Assembly (NCBI GenBank): GCA_937915285.1
Contig: CALDNG010000053.1
Location: forward strand, 1-6,722
Origin: an uncultured Desulfomonile sp.
Lineage (GTDB): Bacteria; Desulfobacterota; Desulfomonilia; Desulfomonilales; Desulfomonilaceae
DNA: 6,722 nucleotides
Direction: 5' to 3'
Each line of letters begins with the position of its first letter. The first letter of the stretch is position 1. The position numbers and the translations under genes were made by a program. This document shows, in pieces, positions 1 to 5,716 of this stretch. The notes under the pieces are model-generated. The model worked only from the letters and a program-made list of their open reading frames with translations. It had not been told where the DNA came from and did no database searches.

Positions 1-1062
1 GGGATATTCCTGGCCTGGCAAGGCTGGCATGCAGGTCCGGAAGCAAGGTCTGCCACCTATACCCAGGCGTCTCAAACTGGGGTGGCCACATGGACAGGGG
101 CCGATGGACCAGAGGGCATCAACAAGTTCTACGCCTATGATACTGACCTGGTTCATGGAACCATTTATTTGAAATATAATAGTGGAAGATTCTTTCTGAA
201 CACTGAATGGGCTTACTGGTATGAAAACAGCCGTGTCGCCAGGAGTGTGTCGGACATCAGAAGTCCGGGAATGGCCCCGAACAAGCTTAACGGAAAGGGC
301 CTTGATTATTGGGTTGGCTCATGGAGGCGCATGGTGGAATTCGGGGCTCTTGCGGGCCCAAGCAGGATTTCATTCATATATGCATATTTGCCCGGCCCGG
401 ATCGCAGGAATGGATATATGTATGACGATCAATCGTACATACAGGGTCCGGGGCAGGGCAATTACACCGTTTTCAGGCCATACTCCTATCTGTTGGGGTA
501 TGTATATGGCTCAGGGGTCAATGCTTACGACACCGGACGCTATGGATATTTCAGCGCCGCCGAAGTCCTTGCCGCAAGGGCCGACTATGCGGTGGCGGCC
601 AATCTCAATCTGTTCGGTTCATTCTTGTGGTCTCAAAGGTCGACCCATGGCTATGGGTGGGGATACCTCAGACCGGCCAAGGACCCGAAGGTAACGCCGG
701 TAGTAAATGCCGGAGCCACTGGAATCGCAAATTTCATCCGGTGGGAGCCTTATGTCAGTTACCAGAACAACGATGGGGCTCCGAACGTGCCTGACAGGGA
801 CCTCGGATGGGAAGTGACCGGAGGATTTGAGTGGGAGCTGCTGGACCGCTACAAAATAAGGACAACCCTGGCCTACTGGAAACCGGGTAAGTGGTTCAGT
901 TATGCGTGCATAGACCGAAGTGTTCCAGGATGGAATGATCAAACCAGAACCAATTACCAGAGCCAACCGCCTTCGGATCCGGTGTATCCCTATGGTGTAA
1001 ACCCCGATCGGAGAATTGACGCAATCCTGGGTGGTGAGGTAGCCCTGACCGTTCAGTTCTGA
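1..1062 (+). CDS. Outer-membrane beta-barrel protein (porin-like), 5' end missing
   Basis: The reading frame is open from base 1 to the TGA at 1060-1062, giving 353 residues with no start inside the window; the GTG at 82 has no reason to be the start. The protein is rich in Tyr, Trp, Gly and Asn, with many short alternating polar/hydrophobic stretches, as in amphipathic beta-strands separated by turns. It ends in GEVALTVQF, with hydrophobic residues at every second position and a terminal Phe, the classic C-terminal signal read by the BAM assembly machinery. It is therefore very likely an outer-membrane barrel whose signal peptide lies upstream. Large uncharacterised barrels of this style are common in Desulfobacterota; whether it is a porin, an exporter or an adhesin cannot be told. 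Confidence is good for the barrel, poor for the substrate. Confidence 0.72.
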   Translation, partial: GIFLAWQGWHAGPEARSATYTQASQTGVATWTGADGPEGINKFYAYDTDLVHGTIYLKYNSGRFFLNTEWAYWYENSRVARSVSDIRSPGMAPNKLNGKGLDYWVGSWRRMVEFGALAGPSRISFIYAYLPGPDRRNGYMYDDQSYIQGPGQGNYTVFRPYSYLLGYVYGSGVNAYDTGRYGYFSAAEVLAARADYAVAANLNLFGSFLWSQRSTHGYGWGYLRPAKDPKVTPVVNAGATGIANFIRWEPYVSYQNNDGAPNVPDRDLGWEVTGGFEWELLDRYKIRTTLAYWKPGKWFSYACIDRSVPGWNDQTRTNYQSQPPSDPVYPYGVNPDRRIDAILGGEVALTVQF

Positions 1063-1097
1063 CGAAGGGGTAAAATTTTTAAGGTTTGAAGATGAGT

Positions 1098-1128
1098 ATC
1101 AGGGGTATAAACAAAAGGCGCCCCTGAT
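1098..1128 (+). terminator. Perfect 8-bp hairpin, possible terminator of the barrel gene
   Basis: ATCAGGGG (1098-1105) and CCCCTGAT (1121-1128) are exact reverse complements around a 15-base loop, 36 bases after the barrel stop codon. The following bases (CGTTCTCAATTATT) are only moderately T-rich, so this is not a textbook intrinsic terminator. The loop contains TATAAA, which could instead be a weak -10 box for the methyltransferase gene, though no -35 box sits at a good distance. Confidence 0.4.
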
Positions 1129-1148
1129 CGTTCTCAATTATTAGAGGT

Positions 1149-1155
1149 GGAGGAG
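1149..1155 (+). promoter_or_regulatory. Ribosome binding site supporting a TTG start
   Basis: GGAGGAG lies 7 bases before the TTG at 1163. An in-frame TAG at 1142-1144 closes the frame just upstream and the first in-frame ATG is 27 codons further on, so this site fixes TTG as the start of the methyltransferase. Confidence 0.8.
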
Positions 1156-1162
1156 TCCAATC

Positions 1163-1771
1163 TTGAACGCTGATAAAGCTGCTTTTTTTGATTCCCAGAC
1201 CGAATCGGAGTGGTCGTCCAGCGATTACACCGAAACAGAGCTGATGAAGATCCATCGAATCCTGGTAGCGGCCGGAATACAACCAGGGTCTCGGGTGATT
1301 GAGCCTGGCTGTGGAACCGGACGTTTGACCAGGATCATGTCTCAATTGGTGGGACCCAGAGGTCATGTACTGGCATCGGAGATTAGCCCTAAAATGCTGG
1401 AAAAGGCGCGTATGTGCATTGGTGATACCGACAATGTTGAACTTTTCCTCGGCCCCATAGAAGATTTTTATCTTGAGAAGCACAGTTTTGACGCAGTTGT
1501 CTGTCACAATGTTTTCCCTCATTTTGATGATAAGCCATCCGCAGTTCTAAGGCTTGCTCACGGCCTCAAGCTTCACGGCTCGTTTGTGGTCAGCCACTTC
1601 ATGAACTCCTCCGGGGTAAATGATCTCCATAGGAAGACCAATCCGGCGGTAGCGCGTGACTTTCTTCCGTGCGACGATGAAATGAAGGGCCTATTTGCCG
1701 AGAGCGGTCTGGTTATAAGCTACATTCTGGATGATGAACATGGATATCTTCTGAAGGCTTTAAGACAGTGA
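1163..1771 (+). CDS. Class I SAM-dependent methyltransferase
   Basis: The 202-residue product has a Rossmann-fold methyltransferase core. Motif I is VIEPGCGTG at residues 45-53, the glycine-rich loop that holds S-adenosylmethionine. An acidic residue at the end of strand 2 (E73, in LASEISPKML) is placed to bind the ribose hydroxyls. FDAVVCHNVFPHF at 109-121 matches the strand 4 / motif IV region of UbiE-like and methyltransferase-11-like families, and LHGSFVVSHF follows as strand 5. The length is usual for a small-molecule methyltransferase. The substrate cannot be read from the sequence, and the neighbours (barrel, small membrane protein) do not suggest a pathway. The start is TTG, backed by a strong ribosome binding site; the N-terminal 30 residues are polar and acidic, with no signal peptide, so it is cytoplasmic. 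Confidence 0.88.
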   Translation: MNADKAAFFDSQTESEWSSSDYTETELMKIHRILVAAGIQPGSRVIEPGCGTGRLTRIMSQLVGPRGHVLASEISPKMLEKARMCIGDTDNVELFLGPIEDFYLEKHSFDAVVCHNVFPHFDDKPSAVLRLAHGLKLHGSFVVSHFMNSSGVNDLHRKTNPAVARDFLPCDDEMKGLFAESGLVISYILDDEHGYLLKALRQ

Positions 1772-1858
1772 TGTCGCTTGACATTGCCGTGGCTTCTTCC
1801 TAAAAACAGGTATCGGAATGGGGAACACGTTCCATCGAGTTTCAAGCCGGACCTGATC

Positions 1859-1865
1859 GGAGAGG
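1859..1865 (+). promoter_or_regulatory. Ribosome binding site deciding the membrane protein start
   Basis: GGAGAGG lies 8 bases before the ATG at 1874. The longer in-frame option, a TTG at 1778, has no Shine-Dalgarno-like sequence before it and would add a polar 32-residue extension. Confidence 0.65.
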
Positions 1866-1873
1866 CATCGCTC

Positions 1874-2299
1874 ATGAGAGAAACCCTTAAATCCATTTCA
1901 TTTACTTTTTCAGCCGGTGTGTTCGGGGCAATCATGAATAGCCTGGCGGTGGTCTTATTTTTCCATTTTGGCTGGGCGGCCGCTGGCGGTTACAAACTCC
2001 AACTCAATCTGAATCCTCCAGGCGTTTATCAATGGATTTACCAGAGGCTTGTCTGGGGAGGTATTTGGGGGTTGCTATTCCTCAGTCCCTTCCTAAGATC
2101 TATGCCTCCTGTCAGAATAGTCGTCTTTTCACTCGGGCCAGCGCTTTTTCAACTGCTTGTAGTTTTTCCATATTTTGTCAACAAGGGCTTTTTTGGATTG
2201 GAACTCGGCTCTACAACCCCGTGGTTTGTAATCGGCTTCAACATGGTCTGGGCCCTTTTTGCGGAGATATGGCTCAAAATAGCCTCACAGAAATGGTAA
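1874..2299 (+). CDS. Small integral membrane protein, four predicted helices, unknown function
   Basis: From the ATG at 1874 the product is 141 residues and almost wholly membrane embedded. Hydrophobic segments lie at about residues 10-32, 56-74, 80-101 and 116-137. Features that look like family signatures are RLVWGGIWGLLFLSPFL (58-74), with small Gly residues among Trp, and FNMVWALFAEIWL (122-134). The loop at about 38-55 is polar and has a PPG turn. I cannot assign a function; it resembles uncharacterised conserved membrane proteins of Proteobacteria more than any named transporter, and it is too small for a typical secondary carrier unless it oligomerises. It follows the methyltransferase by 102 bases on the same strand and may share its transcript. 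An upstream TTG at 1778 would give 173 residues but lacks a ribosome binding site. Confidence 0.75.
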   Translation: MRETLKSISFTFSAGVFGAIMNSLAVVLFFHFGWAAAGGYKLQLNLNPPGVYQWIYQRLVWGGIWGLLFLSPFLRSMPPVRIVVFSLGPALFQLLVVFPYFVNKGFFGLELGSTTPWFVIGFNMVWALFAEIWLKIASQKW

Positions 2300-2348
2300 T
2301 AAACTGATTTATATAATCATACTATCAATCGATATTTATTACACTAAG

Positions 2349-2378
2349 TTGACAAATTAGATTTGTTTGTGCTAGGCT
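2349..2378 (+). promoter_or_regulatory. Putative sigma70-type promoter for the small lipoprotein gene
   Basis: A perfect -35 box TTGACA (2349-2354) is followed after 18 bases by TAGGCT (2373-2378), a 3-of-6 match to TATAAT. Transcription would start near 2385, about 30 bases before the TTG start at 2415. The region upstream (2300-2348) is strongly AT-rich, as is common before promoters. The poor -10 suggests either modest activity or dependence on an activator. Confidence 0.5.
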
Positions 2379-2414
2379 GAGAGGTATCCGGTTTTTCCTC
2401 TGCTGGAGATTACC

Positions 2415-2726
2415 TTGAAGATTTCAGGCGGCCTGGTTCTATCTTGCATTGTTTTTTCAATCACTATCCTTAATCAGGGTTGCGGTGGAAAGATTGCTTC
2501 TACGGGATCGGCCTGGGTGACAGATGTGTCTCCTCAGGGCCTCATCAGAATGCAGTATGAGGACGGCAAAGTGGAATGGAAGAGAGTCAGTCCGGACAAT
2601 CCTGTTGAGCAAACGAGAATAGCCTCAAAGAACAGGCTCAGCCCAGCGCGTTATGTTGAAACAAAAAGGGGAAGCACATTAACCTTTGTAGATGGCAAGA
2701 CCATAAATTATTTTCCGGTTCATTAA
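2415..2726 (+). CDS. Small candidate lipoprotein, unknown function
   Basis: The 103-residue product begins with a short signal-like sequence: K2, a hydrophobic core at residues 7-19, then LNQGC with Cys at 23. Gly at -1 fits signal peptidase II, but Asn at -3 is not the usual Leu, so lipidation is likely rather than certain. The mature part (about 80 residues) is polar and basic, with AWVTDVSPQGLIRMQYEDGK and STLTFVDGKTINYFPVH, which look like short beta-hairpins with DGK turns and could form a small beta domain. No known family is recognised. The start is TTG with GGAG at 2405-2408, six bases upstream. The gene has its own promoter candidate and is separated from the next gene by 185 bases, so it may be monocistronic. 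Confidence 0.7.
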   Translation: MKISGGLVLSCIVFSITILNQGCGGKIASTGSAWVTDVSPQGLIRMQYEDGKVEWKRVSPDNPVEQTRIASKNRLSPARYVETKRGSTLTFVDGKTINYFPVH

Positions 2727-2806
2727 TTATTCCCTGAAACCTTCCCGTCAGTTTCCCGATATAATAAATTCCTTAATCATCAGGTTTTTTGGATGGCCAG
2801 CATGTG

Positions 2807-2839
2807 ATGTCTGAAGATAGGCTGGGAACTTCCAGACAT
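2807..2839. repeat. Inverted repeat upstream of the FmdB-type gene
   Basis: ATGTCTG (2807-2813) and CAGACAT (2833-2839) are exact reverse complements. Pairing can continue inward as AAG (2814-2816) with CTT (2829-2831) if C2832 is bulged, leaving a 12-base loop. No T tract follows, so it is not an intrinsic terminator. It lies about 70 bases before the next gene and could be an operator or an RNA hairpin in that gene's leader. Confidence 0.4.
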
Positions 2840-2911
2840 GAATCAGGGGACTTGCATACTCGGAGAATTAGGCGCATTTCTAAGAGACATAAAGAAAGTG
2901 GAGGCAATTGA

Positions 2912-3130
2912 ATGCCGATATATGAATATCACTGTGATTGTTGCGAAAAGGATTTCGAGACCCTTGTTTTTGGTTCGCAGGAGGTCCTGTGTCCTACCTG
3001 CGGAGGACCTGTCCATAAGCTGATGTCCTGTTGCAGTTTCAAGAGTGGGGCCGGCGATTTTAAGACATCCGGCTCTGGAAAATCCAGTTGCTCTGGTTGC
3101 ACTAGTTCATCCTGCGCTACCTGTCATTAA
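2912..3130 (+). CDS. FmdB-family zinc-ribbon protein
   Basis: The 72-residue product opens with MPIYEYHCDCC, the hallmark of FmdB-type regulatory zinc-ribbon proteins. One zinc site is formed by C8-x2-C11 and C27-x2-C30, followed by GGPVHKLMS, also typical. After a Gly/Ser/Lys-rich linker (residues 45-59) the tail carries two more CxxC pairs, C60-C63 and C68-C71, before a terminal His. The family is named after a protein linked to formamidase/amidase gene regulation in Methylophilus, but most members have no proven role, so the regulatory label should be held loosely. It has a strong GGAGG (2900-2904) 7 bases before the ATG. The next gene starts 41 bases after its stop on the same strand, so the two may be cotranscribed. 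Confidence 0.9.
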   Translation: MPIYEYHCDCCEKDFETLVFGSQEVLCPTCGGPVHKLMSCCSFKSGAGDFKTSGSGKSSCSGCTSSSCATCH

Positions 3131-3157
3131 AAATTGCGCCGTTTGAATTCCCTTAAT

Positions 3158-3164
3158 AAGGAGG
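3158..3164 (+). promoter_or_regulatory. Strong ribosome binding site that selects ATG over the adjacent TTG
   Basis: AAGGAGG ends 7 bases before the ATG at 3172 but only 4 bases before the in-frame TTG at 3169. The spacing favours the ATG. Confidence 0.75.
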
Positions 3165-3171
3165 CCGGTTG

Positions 3172-3609
3172 ATGTCTGATCCGACAAGCGCTGAGGCGAA
3201 ACTTCAGGGACTGATTGACTTTAATTATGATCTGAATCCGGAACAGGCCCTACTGGACTGGGAGGCCAGGGGTTGGACTGAGGATCCTGGCGCCCAGAGC
3301 GATGACGCCCCTCTGAAATACATGGCGCTGGTGTTTTCGTGGGCTCTCAGGCGAGGAGCTGTTCGCATTACCATGGACAAGGATTCGAGCCCCAACATTA
3401 TAGGGGACACATCCTTTGAGGTTCCGAGGGCGCCTTCGAGTTACATGGCTCGTGGTTTGGAAATATTACGGGAGGCTGCAGGCATGGAGGGGCCCGCCTC
3501 CAAAGGATCAATTTTCATTGAAGTCAAGGGCAGAAGGGTGGAGGTAATCCTGCAGAAGGACGCAGGCCGCCATACCATAACCATGCCCGAATCAGCCTTG
3601 CTTCACTGA
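3172..3609 (+). CDS. Cytoplasmic acidic protein of unknown function
   Basis: The 145-residue product starts at the ATG with an excellent ribosome binding site. It has no signal peptide or membrane segment. Residues 1-47 are acidic and Trp/Pro-containing (NPEQALLDWEARGWTEDPG). Residues 48-70 form an amphipathic helix running into a strand, YMALVFSWALRRGAVRITMD. Two further segments (residues about 110-142) read as a beta-hairpin, with IFIEVKGRRVEVILQKD followed by RHTITMP. The ALRRGA-strand pattern faintly recalls the ALRRGASDIH region of type II secretion and type IV pilus ATPases, but nothing else of that fold is present, so I do not claim homology. It follows the FmdB-type gene closely and is convergent with mazG. 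It is probably a real gene, given length, start signal and codon composition, but the function is unrecognised. Confidence 0.75.
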   Translation: MSDPTSAEAKLQGLIDFNYDLNPEQALLDWEARGWTEDPGAQSDDAPLKYMALVFSWALRRGAVRITMDKDSSPNIIGDTSFEVPRAPSSYMARGLEILREAAGMEGPASKGSIFIEVKGRRVEVILQKDAGRHTITMPESALLH

Positions 3610-3720
3610 TTCAGAGGTTATTTAGAAGCCTTCAAACAATGAAATTGACGATGTAGCGGTGGGCGCCAATCGACATTGCGTGTGTGGGCGGGAAGCTATT
3701 TGGGGCCGGATAAATCGTCC

Positions 3721-3744
3721 CATCCGTTGTCAGACAAAAGGATG
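3721..3744. repeat. Weak hairpin between convergent genes
   Basis: CATCC (3721-3725) pairs with GGATG (3740-3744), and TTG (3727-3729) with CAA (3735-3737) inside it, interrupted by unmatched bases. It sits beside the mazG stop codon in the 137-base gap between the convergent genes. A terminator role is the natural guess, but no T tract follows on either strand. Confidence 0.25.
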
Positions 3745-3746
3745 AC

Positions 3747-4547
3747 TCATCGGTTCTTGGCCTCGTTCCAAAAACTGTCCATTTCCTCGAGCGAAGCTTC
3801 TTCCAGAGATCTGCCGCTACTCCTTACCTGCTGCTCAACGTGGTGAAAACGTTCCTCGAACCTGTCCGACGCCGCAGCCAGGGCAGATTCACAATTAACC
3901 GAAAGACGTCTGCCAAGGTTGACCATTGACAAAAGCACATCGCCGAATTCGGCTTTGATTTCTGTCTCATCCTGGGTCTCCATAGAACGCTTCAGCTCAA
4001 CCAGTTCCTCATTAATCTTGTCCATCACCCCTTGTATATCCGGCCAATCGAATCCTACCTTGGCCGCCCTGGAAGTCATTTTCTGAGCCCTGGTCAATGC
4101 AGGGGCGGATCTCGGGATTCCATCAAGAATTGAATTACGATCCTTGATGAGTTTTTCTGAAGCTTTTATTCTGGCCCAGTTTTCAATGACTTCCTGCGAA
4201 CCGTTGACCTTGACGTCTCCAAAAACATGGGGATGTCTAAGGGTCATTTTCGCCACAACGCCATCAAGGACACCTTTAACCGTGCCATATCCATGCTGTT
4301 CAATCATGTAGGCAATGAAGGTGGTCAGGAAAATAAGATCCCCAGCTTCATCAATTATTGCCTCAGGATCATTTTGAGAAATAGCATGAACCAATTCGTG
4401 ATATTCTTCGAGAATGTAGGGATGAAAACTTTCCATGGTCTGTTTGCGGTCCCACGGGCATCCCGTCTCAGACCTGAGTTGTTTGATTAGGTCAAGCATG
4501 AGGCCAAATGACTCAGACGACTCTTTTTCAGGTTTCAAATCGCTCAT
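3747..4547 (-). CDS. mazG: Nucleoside triphosphate pyrophosphohydrolase MazG
   Basis: The product hydrolyses NTPs or dNTPs to the monophosphate and pyrophosphate, cleaning the pool of aberrant nucleotides; in E. coli it also lowers ppGpp under stress. At 266 residues it is the full two-domain MazG length. The N-terminal domain has GCPWD (29-33) and the metal-binding set E47, E48, E51, E67 and D70 in LEEYHEL...DEAGDLIF. RHPHVFGD follows at 104-111 and the family linker GIPRSAPALTRAQK at 143-156. The C-terminal domain has VGFDW (164-168) and the second metal site E180, E181, E184, E200 and D203. All key acidic residues are present in both domains, so both look competent; in E. coli the C-terminal site is the active one. 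The ATG at 4545-4547 has only a weak AGGA upstream. The gene is divergent from phoH, with a TATAAT-containing promoter in the gap. Confidence 0.96.
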   Translation of the reverse strand: MSDLKPEKESSESFGLMLDLIKQLRSETGCPWDRKQTMESFHPYILEEYHELVHAISQNDPEAIIDEAGDLIFLTTFIAYMIEQHGYGTVKGVLDGVVAKMTLRHPHVFGDVKVNGSQEVIENWARIKASEKLIKDRNSILDGIPRSAPALTRAQKMTSRAAKVGFDWPDIQGVMDKINEELVELKRSMETQDETEIKAEFGDVLLSMVNLGRRLSVNCESALAAASDRFEERFHHVEQQVRSSGRSLEEASLEEMDSFWNEAKNR

Positions 4548-4592
4548 TAATCCGTCTTTCCTGTTTTGAATGACTCAGACTCTCAGCAATGT

Positions 4593-4621
4593 TTCACATT
4601 TCGTGTCATTTGATTTATTAT
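4593..4621 (+). promoter_or_regulatory. Sigma70-type promoter for the phoH-pgpH operon
   Basis: TTCACA (4593-4598, 5 of 6 to TTGACA) is followed after exactly 17 bases by TATTAT (4616-4621, 5 of 6 to TATAAT). Transcription would start near 4628, leaving a leader of about 80 bases before the TTG start at 4710. The -10 box overlaps the opposite-strand -10 box of the mazG promoter. Confidence 0.68.
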
Positions 4622-4645
4622 ATATAGCAAACAGATTGATGTGAC
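4617..4645 (-). promoter_or_regulatory. Sigma70-type promoter for mazG
   Basis: On the minus strand GTCACA (4645-4640, 4 of 6 to TTGACA) is followed after 17 bases by a perfect TATAAT (4622-4617). Transcription would start near 4610, about 60 bases before the mazG ATG. The -10 box occupies nearly the same base pairs as the phoH -10 box. Confidence 0.62.
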
Positions 4646-4660
4646 CAGATTCTGGTTTTT
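4644..4660 (+). promoter_or_regulatory. Small leader hairpin with T tract upstream of phoH
   Basis: ACCAG (4644-4648) pairs with CTGGT (4652-4656) around the 3-base loop ATT, and the second arm runs directly into five Ts (4656-4660). This is a miniature intrinsic-terminator shape about 16 bases into the predicted phoH transcript. The stem has only 5 base pairs (plus a possible G-U), so strong termination is unlikely; pausing or attenuation is possible. It also overlaps the predicted mazG -35 box. Confidence 0.3.
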
Positions 4661-4700
4661 CTCCGGGCCGTAGATTTTCAATAGTGGTGTTTTTACCAGC

Positions 4701-4705
4701 GGAGG
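4701..4705 (+). promoter_or_regulatory. Ribosome binding site of the phoH gene
   Basis: GGAGG stands 4 bases before the TTG at 4710, slightly closer than ideal. No ATG or GTG lies nearby at a better distance; the next in-frame candidates (TTG codon 12, GTG codon 16) would leave this site too far upstream. Confidence 0.6.
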
Positions 4706-4709
4706 CTTA

Positions 4710-5708
4710 TTGGTATCGAATGCGGTAGGGAATGAAGAGAGATTGCCCAGGCGAGTGAGTTTTGATGATATAGGGGCTTTCCAGGCTCTTGTGGGAGATC
4801 TTAACAAAAACATTAAACACATCGAGAAGTGTTTAAATGTAGATATCTCGATCAAGGGGAATTCTGTCAGTATTCGAGGTGATTCAAACCGCGACGAGAT
4901 TGCGGAGAAATTGCTCAAGCAATTATACTCTCTGGCGCGAGAGGCTTACCCCATCCATCCTGCAGACATCGATCAGGGTGTGCGCAGCCTTTTGAAGGAT
5001 CCGTCAGTCAAGTTAAAGGACCTGCTCAGAGACACGGTATTCACCTCTGTTGGTAAGAAACCCATTACCCCGAAGACATGGACACAGAAAGCGTATGTTC
5101 AGGCCATACAATCCAAGGACATAGTTTTCGGCATAGGCCCTGCAGGAACAGGAAAGACCTACCTGGCAATGGCAATGGCAATGGCGGCGTTTTCAAAGAA
5201 ACAGTTGAGGCGAATAATTCTCACGCGTCCGGCTGTTGAGGCAGGAGAGAGACTGGGGTTTTTGCCTGGGGACCTGTTCGAGAAGGTTAATCCCTACCTC
5301 CGACCCCTGTATGACGCCCTTCATGATATGATTGATCTTGACAAAGCTTCCAGAATGATTGAAAGAGGAGACATAGAAGTCGCTCCTCTTGGTTTCATGA
5401 GAGGACGAACTCTTAATGATTCATTTGTTATTCTCGATGAAGCTCAAAACACGACGTCTGAACAGATGAAAATGTTCCTGACCAGGTTGGGCTATTCTTC
5501 TAAAGCAGTGATTACAGGCGACATCACTCAAATTGACTTGCCGGAAGGAATCAAGTCCGGACTCGTCGAGGCAAAAGACATACTGAGCGACATCGAAGGC
5601 ATTTCATTCATTTTATTTTCTGACCAGGACGTGGTTCGACATCCACTTGTTCAGGAAATAATCAAGGCTTACGAGAAGATGGGAAACGGCTCCAGAGGCC
5701 GGAGATAG
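4710..5708 (+). CDS. PhoH-family ATPase (YbeZ-like)
   Basis: The 332-residue product is a P-loop ATPase of the PhoH/YbeZ family, of normal length. Residues about 20-57 form the N-terminal KH-like region ([19 protein letters not shown]). The ATPase core has Walker A GPAGTGKT at 143-150 and the family signature TRPAVEAGE at 172-180 with LGFLPGD (182-188). Walker B is VILDEAQN at 240-247 with D243 and E244, followed by [11 protein letters not shown] at 268-278, the sensor region. No catalytic residue is missing. YbeZ works with the endoribonuclease YbeY in rRNA maturation and ribosome quality control and has been linked to RNA helicase-like activity; exact substrates are not settled. Start is TTG with a GGAGG. 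The pgpH-type gene begins 8 bases after the stop, so the two form one operon; ybeY would be expected further downstream. Confidence 0.96.
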   Translation: MVSNAVGNEERLPRRVSFDDIGAFQALVGDLNKNIKHIEKCLNVDISIKGNSVSIRGDSNRDEIAEKLLKQLYSLAREAYPIHPADIDQGVRSLLKDPSVKLKDLLRDTVFTSVGKKPITPKTWTQKAYVQAIQSKDIVFGIGPAGTGKTYLAMAMAMAAFSKKQLRRIILTRPAVEAGERLGFLPGDLFEKVNPYLRPLYDALHDMIDLDKASRMIERGDIEVAPLGFMRGRTLNDSFVILDEAQNTTSEQMKMFLTRLGYSSKAVITGDITQIDLPEGIKSGLVEAKDILSDIEGISFILFSDQDVVRHPLVQEIIKAYEKMGNGSRGRR

Positions 5709-5716
5709 AGCAGGTT

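Noticed and set aside
1079..1522. Long minus-strand open frame across the methyltransferase start
   Set aside because: It runs antisense to a well-supported gene, has no family-like motifs, and is best explained as a shadow frame.
1771..1803. ATG overlapping the methyltransferase stop (TGATG), opening a tiny frame
   Set aside because: It closes after 10 codons and has no recognisable product; at best it would be a leader peptide and nothing supports that.
1778..1873. TTG start extending the membrane protein by 32 residues
   Set aside because: There is no ribosome binding site before it and the extension is polar and unlike the rest; the ATG at 1874 has a good site.
2852..2881. TTGCAT as a -35 box for the zinc-ribbon gene
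   Set aside because: No acceptable -10 box lies 16-18 bases downstream.
3172..3609. Resemblance of ALRRGA plus strand to type II secretion/pilus ATPases
   Set aside because: The match is a handful of residues; there is no Walker A or other motif and the protein is far too short.
3610..3746. Possible small gene or RNA in the convergent gap
   Set aside because: No open frame with a start signal and no strong structure was seen beyond the weak hairpin near 3721.
5166..5183. Three tandem GCAATG hexamers just after the Walker A codons of phoH
   Set aside because: The encoded alternating Ala/Met helix has the usual family length and composition, so this looks like ordinary coding sequence, not a phase-variable repeat.
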